From positions 1 to 6,660 of the forward strand of contig LUZL01000190.1 in NCBI GenBank assembly GCA_001603615.1: DNA of 6,660 nt, read 5' to 3'. The notes beneath the pieces are model-generated. The model made no database searches and was not told where the DNA came from. It was given only the letters and a program-made list of their open reading frames with translations. Both the position numbers and the translations under genes were made by a program. Below, one piece after another: positions 1 through 5,628 of this stretch. Origin of the DNA: Bacteroidales bacterium Bact_20. Its GTDB lineage: Bacteria; Bacteroidota; Bacteroidia; Bacteroidales; DTU049. Position 1 is the first letter of the stretch, and each line of letters begins with the position of its first letter.

Positions 1-507
1 ACAGTAACAGGTACTAGTGCAGCAGGATGTACAGGAACTGTTACAGTTAGTGTAACAGTAAATCCATTACCTTCGGTAACTGCTTCAGCTTCTCCTACAT
101 CTCTATGTAATGGAGAAACCTCAGTATTAACGGCCAGTGGAGCTAACACATACAGTTGGTCTCATAGCTTAGGCACAGGAGCCAGTAAAACAGTAACTCC
201 AAGTGCAACGACGACATATACAGTGACGGGAACAAGTACTGAAGGATGTACTGCGACAACAACTGTAAATGTAATGGTTAATCCATTACCTACGGTAAGT
301 ATAGAATCATCTCAATCATCTATCTGCATTGGGAGTAGTACAATACTAACTGCGAATTCTGACATTCCTGGAACATCTTTCGTTTGGTGCAATAATCTCA
401 GTGGGAATAATATCACTGTAACACCAACATCAAATACTACATATAATGTTACAGGGACGACTCCTGAAGGTTGTACTGGTACTACATTTATAACAATTGA
501 AGTTACA
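1..507 (+). repeat. Tandem Ig-like repeat units within the adhesin gene
   Basis: Units are seen by eye from two anchors, a VTGT-x(4,5)-GCT segment and the NPLP motif. One unit runs 61-279 (73 codons) and the next 280-507 (76 codons); bases 1-60 are the tail of an earlier unit. The first 60 bases match 220-279 at 40 positions, and aatccattacc is identical after both. The third unit is more diverged, with HPPI in place of NPLP. Each complete unit has a cysteine near its start (LCNG, ICIG) and one near its end (GCT). This layout is typical of Ig-like modules in Bacteroidetes surface proteins. More units probably lie upstream of the window. Confidence 0.8.
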
Positions 508-1260
508 CATCCTCCTATTGTTAATTATACTACAGTACAATCGCATTGTGGACAATCCAATGGTAGCATAGTGATAAATGTTAATGGAGGTGTACCACCA
601 TATACATATCAATGGTCTAATGGAGCAACTAGTGGAAATTTAATTAATGTATCAGCAGGTAGTTATAATTTGACAGTTACTGATGCAAACGGTTGTAAAA
701 CATTTGTCAATGCTACTATAACAGATGCACCTAGACCACAAGCAATTTTTGCACCTAAACCTCAAATCACTACTATAGATGAGCCTGTTATATATTTTGA
801 AAATTTTTCTACAAATGCTAATTCTTTTTATTGGGATTTCGGTGATGGATATAATTCTACTGACTTTTCTCCTATTCATACATATTTATACTCAGGAGAA
901 TACCATGTAATACTTTCAGTATTTGATCAATATGGATGTACAGATACAGTCGGTGCAAATATAATAATTAAAGAAATTAATAATTATTATATTCCAAATG
1001 CTTTCACTCCTAATGGCAATGATTTAAATGAAAAATTTAATTTAATAGGATCTGGAATTAATCCAAATACTTTTGAAATGAGGATTTTTGATAGATGGGG
1101 TAAACAAATATTTTACACAAGAGATATAAACGAAGGATGGGATGGAACCTATAATGGAAAAATTGTACAACAAGGGATGTATTCTTATATGATTAAATTT
1201 GAAGATTCACAAGGTTATAGAAAACATGTAGTAACTGGAGAAGTTGTTATAATTAAATAG
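1..1260 (+). CDS. Large T9SS-secreted surface adhesin, 3' part (Ig-like repeats, SprB repeat, PKD domain, type B sorting domain)
   Basis: The frame is open from base 1 to a TAG at 1258-1260, so the start lies before the window; the ATG at 223 is inside a repeat and is not the start. The visible 419 residues hold, in order, Ig-like repeats with recurring VTGT...GCT and NPLP motifs (about 1-169), an SprB-type repeat (about 180-241; GSIVINVNGGVPPYTYQWS and AGSYNLTVTDANGC), a PKD domain (about 251-324; WDFGDG at 278-283), and a gliding-type (CHU_C, type B) sorting domain (331-419; IPNAFTPNGND, FDRWGK at 364-368, GWDGTYNGK). Proteins with this tail are known to cross the outer membrane by the type IX secretion system and act outside the cell in adhesion or gliding. 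I infer a cell-surface adhesin; its ligand cannot be read. GC falls from about 44% in the repeats to about 25% in the tail. No SprF/PorP-like gene follows; cinA does. Confidence 0.9.
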   Translation, partial: TVTGTSAAGCTGTVTVSVTVNPLPSVTASASPTSLCNGETSVLTASGANTYSWSHSLGTGASKTVTPSATTTYTVTGTSTEGCTATTTVNVMVNPLPTVSIESSQSSICIGSSTILTANSDIPGTSFVWCNNLSGNNITVTPTSNTTYNVTGTTPEGCTGTTFITIEVTHPPIVNYTTVQSHCGQSNGSIVINVNGGVPPYTYQWSNGATSGNLINVSAGSYNLTVTDANGCKTFVNATITDAPRPQAIFAPKPQITTIDEPVIYFENFSTNANSFYWDFGDGYNSTDFSPIHTYLYSGEYHVILSVFDQYGCTDTVGANIIIKEINNYYIPNAFTPNGNDLNEKFNLIGSGINPNTFEMRIFDRWGKQIFYTRDINEGWDGTYNGKIVQQGMYSYMIKFEDSQGYRKHVVTGEVVIIK

Positions 1261-1300
1261 TTTTTACATTAAAAAGTAATAGATTTTAGAAAACAAATAA

Positions 1301-1332
1301 ATTGATTACATCGCAATGTTTTAATAATTTTG
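1301..1332 (+). promoter_or_regulatory. Candidate Bacteroidetes-type promoter for cinA
   Basis: A -7 element TAATTTTG at 1325-1332 fits the Bacteroidetes consensus TAnnTTTG. A -33 element (attg, 1301-1304) lies 20 bases before it, which is a normal spacing. Transcription would begin around 1336, giving a leader of about 16 bases and no Shine-Dalgarno sequence. The -7 element lies inside an inverted repeat at 1322-1345, so the match could partly reflect that structure. Confidence 0.5.
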
Positions 1333-1345
1333 TATAAAATTATTA
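1322..1345. repeat. 10-bp perfect inverted repeat just before cinA
   Basis: The arms taataatttt (1322-1331) and aaaattatta (1336-1345) are exact reverse complements around the 4-base loop gtat. It ends 6 bases before the cinA start codon and contains most of the putative -7 element. It could end transcription of the upstream adhesin gene, bind a regulator, or be chance in AT-rich DNA. There is no T-run after it on the plus strand, so it is not a standard intrinsic terminator. Confidence 0.5.
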
Positions 1346-1351
1346 GAACAT

Positions 1352-2578
1352 ATGAATATTGCAATTTTAAGCATTGGAGATGAACTACTAAGAGGTATCA
1401 TAGATAATAAGAATGCTTCATATATCGCAAATAAATTATTTTTAAATGGATGTCAGATAAATACTATATTAACAGTTAGTGATGATTTGAATGAAATCAT
1501 TAATGCTTTAAAAGATTTATCAAAATCAAATGATATAATAATCTCTACTGGAGGCTTAGGTCCTACGCCAGATGATAAAACTATAGAAGCTATAGCTGAA
1601 TGGGTGAATGTACCACTGATAGTGAATGAAGAAGTAAAAAACTCAATACAAAAATTTTATAATAAACGTGGAGTACCAATTAATCAATTCAGAGAAAAAA
1701 TGGCTATGATCCCTCAGAATTCTGAAATATTATCTAATCCTGTCGGAGCAGCACCTGGTCTAAAAGTAAAACACAATAATGCTATTCTATTTGCTTTGCC
1801 TGGTGTACCACTAGAAGCTCAGACTATATTTGATGAGTCTATTTTGCCGTGGATTATAGAAAATTTTTCTCATAATTTATGGTACAGCGGGTATACTTTT
1901 AGAAATATCAGAGAAAGTGAACTAGCTGAGTTTATAGAACCTTTAATTAAAAAATTTGATACTTTATCTACAGCATATTTGCCTTCTTATGGTTATGTCA
2001 GAATAGTTTTCACTGCTAATAAAGATTTCTCTGAAGATATTAATTTTAAAAAATTCGTTAGCAGTTTAATATATACTTTTAGAGAACATTATGTTTATGA
2101 TAATATAGAGAAACCAGAGATATATTTGCATAGTTTACTTGTTAATTCTAATAAAACTCTTTGTACTATAGAAAGTTGTACTGGTGGAAATGTAGCAAGT
2201 AAAATAGTGTCTAATGCTGGTAGTTCAGGATATTTCAAAGGTACACTAGTATGCTATTCTAATGAAATTAAGGAGAATATATTAAACGTTCCCGAAGATG
2301 TTATAGCGACCAAAGGTGCTGTAAGCGAAGAGACAGTGAGATATATGGTAGCAAATGGTAAAAAATTATTTGAAACAGATTATGCAATAGCTATAAGTGG
2401 AATAGCAGGTCCTACTGGTGGTAGTGAGGATAAACCTGTTGGGTTAGTTCATTTCGCTATTGCTAAATCATCTAAAATTTTTCATTATCAATATAATTTC
2501 CATGGAAATAGAGAAATGATTATAGAATCAGCTACTAATACTGCTATTTTACTTTTGATTCAGCATATTTTACATTAA
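1352..2578 (+). CDS. cinA: CinA family protein (MoCF-like/ADP-ribose pyrophosphatase domain plus nicotinamide-nucleotide amidase domain)
   Basis: This 408-residue protein has the usual length and two-domain layout of bacterial CinA. The N-terminal MoCF_biosynth-type domain (about 4-170) shows SIGDELLRG, then STGGLGPTPDD at 65-75, and NPVGAAPGL followed by ALPGVPLE at 129-155. The C-terminal PncC-type domain (about 255-405) shows ESCTGG at 274-279, with the Ser implicated in catalysis in this family, then CYSNEIKENIL and GIAGPTGG at 350-357. In characterised homologues the C-terminal domain deamidates nicotinamide mononucleotide to nicotinate mononucleotide in pyridine nucleotide salvage, and the N-terminal domain can hydrolyse ADP-ribose-like pyrophosphates. 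The name refers to competence in Gram-positives and does not imply it here. The ATG at 1352 starts right at the conserved MNIAILSIGDE. It has no Shine-Dalgarno sequence, as expected in Bacteroidetes. The protein is cytoplasmic, with no signal peptide. Both domains look intact. Confidence 0.95.
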   Translation: MNIAILSIGDELLRGIIDNKNASYIANKLFLNGCQINTILTVSDDLNEIINALKDLSKSNDIIISTGGLGPTPDDKTIEAIAEWVNVPLIVNEEVKNSIQKFYNKRGVPINQFREKMAMIPQNSEILSNPVGAAPGLKVKHNNAILFALPGVPLEAQTIFDESILPWIIENFSHNLWYSGYTFRNIRESELAEFIEPLIKKFDTLSTAYLPSYGYVRIVFTANKDFSEDINFKKFVSSLIYTFREHYVYDNIEKPEIYLHSLLVNSNKTLCTIESCTGGNVASKIVSNAGSSGYFKGTLVCYSNEIKENILNVPEDVIATKGAVSEETVRYMVANGKKLFETDYAIAISGIAGPTGGSEDKPVGLVHFAIAKSSKIFHYQYNFHGNREMIIESATNTAILLLIQHILH

Positions 2579-2614
2579 TATTCATTAATATATTTTTATA
2601 ATAAAGGAACAATT

Positions 2615-2641
2615 TTTGAGTAATTTCTAAACATATTTTTG
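2615..2641 (+). promoter_or_regulatory. Candidate promoter for the GH25 lysozyme gene
   Basis: TATTTTTG at 2634-2641 matches TAnnTTTG. The nearest TTTG upstream (2615-2618) is 15 bases away, shorter than the usual 19-21, so the -33 assignment is doubtful. Start of transcription near 2645 would leave a leader of only about 9 bases. Read-through from cinA across the 75-base gap is the alternative. Confidence 0.35.
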
Positions 2642-2653
2642 CTAAATTAAGTT

Positions 2654-3382
2654 ATGAAAAACAATAATAAAAAAGCTATTATTATCTTTATTTTGACACT
2701 GACTATTATGCTAGTTATATATTTTGTTATTAATAAATCAGAATATTATTTTCCTAAAAGAGAAAATTATAATATATATGGGATTGATTTATCTTACTAT
2801 CAAGGAGAACAGATTAAATGGGATACATTACTATATGGAAATGATTTACCAATAGAATTTGTTTTTTTAAAGGCATCTGAGGGTATTAGTTTACAAGATA
2901 AAATGTTTAAAGAATATGCTAAAGAATTAATAGAAAGAAATATTTGCATCGGAGCATATCATTATTTTATAGCTGACATTAGTGGTAGTGAGCAAGCTAA
3001 GAATTTTTTGAGTTCCATAAATGGTATAAAACTTAATCTACCATATGTAATAGATATAGAAGAATATAAAGATAGAGAAGTAGCTATAAGGAATTTAAAT
3101 ACTTTTATTCAAACAATTAATAATGAAACCAATCATGAAATAATGATTTATACAAATATATCTACATATTATGATTTAATAGTAGGTAATGATTTAGATC
3201 ATTTGCCGTTATGGATAGCATCATATAGAACAGATAAACCCCAATTGCAAAGAGAATACTTATTTTGGCAATATACAGACAGAGGAAGATTGAAAGGTAT
3301 AAGCACTAAAGTAGATTTAAATGTATTCAATGGTAGTAATAATGAATGGATGGTTTATAAAAAGAAGTGTGGATGTTTGTAA
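2654..3382 (+). CDS. Glycoside hydrolase family 25 (lysozyme/N-acetylmuramidase-like), N-terminally membrane-anchored
   Basis: The 242-residue product begins with a lysine-rich N-terminus and one hydrophobic segment (about 8-27) with no clear cleavage or lipobox site, suggesting an inner-membrane anchor with the enzyme in the periplasm. The rest is a GH25 domain: GIDLSYYQG at 43-51 (Asp45), FVFLKASEG at 69-77, GAYHYF at 100-105, YVIDIEE at 131-137 (Asp134 and Glu136, the DxE pair), PLWIASY at 185-191, FWQYTD at 204-209, and VDLNVFNG at 220-227. GH25 enzymes cleave the beta-1,4 bond between N-acetylmuramic acid and N-acetylglucosamine in peptidoglycan, and the acidic residues used are present, so activity is plausible. 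Its job could be wall remodelling or attack on other bacteria; nothing nearby decides. There is no wall-binding repeat and no T9SS tail. The C-terminus KKKCGCL holds two cysteines of unknown meaning. The stop codon lies 8 bases from the stop of the convergent sufT. Confidence 0.9.
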   Translation: MKNNNKKAIIIFILTLTIMLVIYFVINKSEYYFPKRENYNIYGIDLSYYQGEQIKWDTLLYGNDLPIEFVFLKASEGISLQDKMFKEYAKELIERNICIGAYHYFIADISGSEQAKNFLSSINGIKLNLPYVIDIEEYKDREVAIRNLNTFIQTINNETNHEIMIYTNISTYYDLIVGNDLDHLPLWIASYRTDKPQLQREYLFWQYTDRGRLKGISTKVDLNVFNGSNNEWMVYKKKCGCL

Positions 3383-3390
3383 CAATAATA

Positions 3391-3693
3391 TTAGAATAAT
3401 CCTAATTGTAATTTTGCCTCTTCTGACATCATATCAGGAGACCAAGGAGGATTAAATGTTAAATTAATTTTAATATCATTAATGCCTTCTATATTACTAA
3501 GAGAAGACTTTACATCATCTATGATCATTTCTGAAATGGGACAATTAGGTGCTGTCATAGTCATAGTAATGGTAACATCATTATTATCACTAATATCTAT
3601 ATTATAAACTATACCGAGATCCCATATATTGACTGGTATTTCAGGATCGAAAACAGTTTTGAGAACTTCAATAATTTTATCTTTGCTAATCAT
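3391..3693 (-). CDS. sufT: SUF-associated Fe-S assembly protein, DUF59/MIP18 family (SufT-like)
   Basis: This is a single MIP18/DUF59 domain. The helix KIIEVLKTVFDPEIPVNIWD with LGIVY comes first, then TAPNCP (Cys51), then NPPWSPDMMSEEA near the end, all hallmarks of the family. Known SufT-like proteins help mature Fe-S proteins or deliver clusters; some relatives serve phenylacetate oxygenase (PaaD), which nothing here supports. Two starts are possible: GTG at 3696-3694 (101 residues) or the next codon, ATG at 3693-3691 (100 residues). I choose the ATG as the commoner codon; it overlaps the end of sufE by 8 bases, so translation is probably coupled. It is third and last in sufS-sufE-sufT. 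The conserved Cys and both proline-rich motifs are intact. Confidence 0.9.
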   Translation of the reverse strand: MISKDKIIEVLKTVFDPEIPVNIWDLGIVYNIDISDNNDVTITMTMTAPNCPISEMIIDDVKSSLSNIEGINDIKINLTFNPPWSPDMMSEEAKLQLGLF

Positions 3694-4120
3694 CACTTTT
3701 ATTTTTTAATAAATATGCCTCAGCATATAATTTTATTTGTTTAATTAAACTACGTAAACCATTAGAACGAGTAGGAGAGAGGTGAGAATGTAGTCCGATT
3801 TTGTCAAAGACTTCAAAGTTATATTTGACAATATCATCCAGAGGTTCACCATTTACAAGCTCTAGTACAATAGCAGCCATACCTTTGGTAATAATCGCAT
3901 CACCATCAGCTTTGCAAAATAAACGACCATTTTTTTGTTCACAAAATAACCATAATTGGGATTGACAACCGCTAATTAAATATTGTGGAGTTTTATATTT
4001 AGGATCTAAAGGTTCTAAATTTTTGGCTTTATCAATTAATATATTATATCTGTCCATCCAATCATCAAATATGGAGAACTCTTCCTCTATTTGTTTGGCT
4101 TTTAATTCTATATTATTCAT
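3686..4120 (-). CDS. sufE: Cysteine desulfuration protein SufE
   Basis: SufE takes the persulfide sulfur from the active cysteine of SufS, strongly stimulates SufS, and passes sulfur to the SufBCD scaffold. The 144-residue length is normal. The sulfur-accepting cysteine is Cys52 in ISGCQSQLW (49-57), and the C-terminal LSPTRSNGL (114-122) contains the conserved Arg118. DWMDRYNILIDKAKNLEPL near the start is also typical. Its ATG shares one base with the sufS stop codon (TAATG), so the two are translationally coupled and no separate promoter is expected. It ends in TAG inside the start of sufT. CsdE is the close paralogue, but linkage to a SufS-type desulfurase and a DUF59 gene favours SufE. 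Confidence 0.95.
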   Translation of the reverse strand: MNNIELKAKQIEEEFSIFDDWMDRYNILIDKAKNLEPLDPKYKTPQYLISGCQSQLWLFCEQKNGRLFCKADGDAIITKGMAAIVLELVNGEPLDDIVKYNFEVFDKIGLHSHLSPTRSNGLRSLIKQIKLYAEAYLLKNKSDD

Positions 4121-5346
4121 TATTTATTTTTGTTAAAAAATTTATAAACTGTTTTAAGCCCTTCTACTAATTTATCTATGTCATCTTTAGTATTATAAGG
4201 AGCAAATGAAGCTCTTATAGTACCGCTAACACCTAGTATTGACATAAGAGGCTGAGCACAATGGTGGCCGACTCTAACGGCAATTTTTAATTCATCCAAA
4301 ACTGTCGCTGCATCATATGGATGGATACCATCAAGCAAAAAAGACAGAGCTCCATAATGTTTTTGCTCAGGGATAGCAAAAATTTTGATAAAAGGTAGTG
4401 AAGATAATTTTTGATAAGCATAATTCCATAGCTCTTCTTCGTAACCAAACATCAAATTTTTATCACATTGATTTATAAAATCTATAGTAGCTCCCCATGC
4501 TATAGCATCTGCATAATTAGGAGTGCCAGCCTCAAACTTAAAAGGTAATTCATTAAAGGTAGTATGATCTATACTTACCTGGTCTATCATCTCACCACCG
4601 CTCTGATAGGGAGGCATAGCAGCTAACCATTTTTCTTTACCAAATAAAATACCTATACCAGTAGGACCATAAAATTTGTGAGCAGATAGTGAGACAAAGT
4701 CAGCATCTAATTGCTGCACATCTATAGGCATGTGAGGAAAAGATTGAGCAGCATCTAAAAGAACGGGAATATTTTTAGAATGAGCAAATTGAATAATTTC
4801 ATTAACTGGAGTAGCTATTCCCAGCACATTACTCACTTGGGTAATAGCAATGATTTTTGTATTATTATCAACCAATTTTTTAAAAGCTTCAAGATCTAAA
4901 GTATAATTATTTGTATTAAATGGGATGACTCGCAATTCTAAATCTTTTCTTTTAGCAGCTAGTTGCCACGGTACGAAATTACTATGATGCTCGATCGGTG
5001 TAGTAATGATATTGTCACCAGACTTACAAAATTGCTCAATATAGCTAAAAGCAACTAAATTTATAGCGTCAGTAGTGCCTTTAGTAAAGATAATCTCATT
5101 ACTATTTTTAGCATTGATGAAATGTTGAATTTTATTTCTCGCATCTTCAAATAATTCTGTTGCTTTAATAGAGAGATAATGAGCCCCACGATGGACATTG
5201 GCATTAAAGTGTGAATAGAAAAAACTAAGTGAATTGATAGTTTCAATATTTTTTTGTGTGGTTGCAGCATTATCTAAATAAGTAATATCTAAATCATTAG
5301 AGAAAAAAGGAAAATGATTCCGAAAGAGAATAGGATCCCATGGCAT
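4120..5346 (-). CDS. sufS: Cysteine desulfurase SufS (class V aminotransferase fold, PLP-dependent)
   Basis: SufS converts L-cysteine to L-alanine and leaves sulfur as a persulfide on its active cysteine for SufE and Fe-S cluster assembly. The 408 residues match the family length. The PLP-binding lysine is Lys224 in LSAHKFYGPTG. Asp198 in LLDAAQ should contact the pyridine nitrogen, and His121 in IEHHSN stacks on the cofactor. The catalytic cysteine is Cys363 in RVGHHCAQPLM, with the short active loop of group II (SufS/CsdA) enzymes, not IscS. The N-terminal YLDNAATTQ and NVHRGAHYLS are also typical. ATG at 5346-5344 gives the usual N-terminus (MPWDPILFRNHFP) with no Shine-Dalgarno sequence. 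It is the first gene of the minus-strand operon, diverging from the ROK kinase gene. sufB, sufC and sufD are not in the window. Confidence 0.95.
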   Translation of the reverse strand: MPWDPILFRNHFPFFSNDLDITYLDNAATTQKNIETINSLSFFYSHFNANVHRGAHYLSIKATELFEDARNKIQHFINAKNSNEIIFTKGTTDAINLVAFSYIEQFCKSGDNIITTPIEHHSNFVPWQLAAKRKDLELRVIPFNTNNYTLDLEAFKKLVDNNTKIIAITQVSNVLGIATPVNEIIQFAHSKNIPVLLDAAQSFPHMPIDVQQLDADFVSLSAHKFYGPTGIGILFGKEKWLAAMPPYQSGGEMIDQVSIDHTTFNELPFKFEAGTPNYADAIAWGATIDFINQCDKNLMFGYEEELWNYAYQKLSSLPFIKIFAIPEQKHYGALSFLLDGIHPYDAATVLDELKIAVRVGHHCAQPLMSILGVSGTIRASFAPYNTKDDIDKLVEGLKTVYKFFNKNK

Positions 5347-5370
5347 AAAGTTAAAATTTATTAATAATTA

Positions 5371-5378
5371 CAAAAATA
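5371..5378 (-). promoter_or_regulatory. Candidate -7 element of the sufSET promoter
   Basis: On the minus strand this reads TATTTTTG, a match to TAnnTTTG, 24 bases before the sufS ATG. Transcription would start near 5367, giving a leader of about 20 bases. I see no TTG at the expected -33 position (around 5398-5401), so the promoter is only half supported. An inverted repeat covers that position. Confidence 0.4.
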
Positions 5379-5396
5379 AAACATTTTTTAAAAAAG

Positions 5397-5424
5397 AAAA
5401 TGATTTAGTAACAAATATCATTTT
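5397..5424. repeat. 8-bp inverted repeat at the -33 region of sufS (possible operator)
   Basis: The arms aaaatgat (5397-5404) and atcatttt (5417-5424) are perfect reverse complements with 12 bases between them. The position, where the -33 element of sufS should lie, suits a binding site for a regulator of the suf operon. The spacing does not match a Fur box, and the surrounding DNA is so AT-rich that chance is a real possibility. Confidence 0.3.
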
Positions 5425-5576
5425 AAATATTTATTCAATACTATAAAAATAATATTCGCAAAGCATATAATTTTACTTAAAAGATTTTAGATATTGATTT
5501 AAAAACCATAAAAGTTGTTTAATTTAAAAAATTTTTTATTATTTTTATAAAACTAAAAAGATTTAGATGATTTTTT

Positions 5577-5613
5577 TATATTTGAGGATTAAAGAAAAAT
5601 ATGTGTAACTTTA
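5577..5613 (+). promoter_or_regulatory. Candidate promoter for the ROK kinase gene (two readings)
   Basis: Reading one: TATATTTG at 5577-5584 is an exact TAnnTTTG -7 element, but there is no TTG about 20 bases upstream, and the leader would be about 40 bases. Reading two: TTTG at 5581-5584 is the -33 element and, 21 bases on, TAACTTTA (5606-5613, one mismatch) is the -7 element, giving a short leader like that of cinA. The sequence alone does not decide. Confidence 0.35.
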
Positions 5614-5628
5614 AATTTTAAAAAATCC

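Larger units (their letters stand above)
5347..5628. other. Extremely AT-rich divergent intergenic region between sufS and the ROK kinase
   Basis: I count 36 G or C bases in 282 (about 13%). No gene fits on either strand. It holds the presumed promoters of both flanking genes, the inverted repeat at 5397-5424, and several A/T runs, including the perfect palindrome TAAAAAATTTTTTA at 5525-5538. A- and T-tracts of this kind often bend DNA. Confidence 0.7.

Noticed and set aside
223..225. ATG that could be taken as the start of the first gene
   Set aside because: The reading frame is open and repeat-like from base 1, and this codon falls inside a VTGT repeat (VTGTSTEG), so it is an internal methionine-free boundary of no significance; the true start is upstream of the window.
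430..879. Minus-strand open frames opposite the adhesin gene
   Set aside because: They are low-complexity, cysteine- and isoleucine-rich shadows of the plus-strand repeat coding sequence.
2573..2592. Tandem 10-base duplication cattaatatt/cattaatata across the cinA stop codon
   Set aside because: Only two short AT-rich copies; likely replication slippage and of no visible function.
3390..3406. Inverted repeat attag...ctaat as a two-way terminator between GH25 and sufT
   Set aside because: The stem is only 5 bp of mostly A-T pairs with no T-run on either side, well within chance.
5061..5270. Minus-strand open frame of 69 codons inside sufS
   Set aside because: It lies wholly within the well-supported sufS gene in another frame and has no recognisable motif; a shadow.
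5525..5538. Palindrome TAAAAAATTTTTTA as an operator or origin motif
   Set aside because: A-tract palindromes are common in DNA at 13% GC, and no DnaA boxes or iterons are seen nearby.
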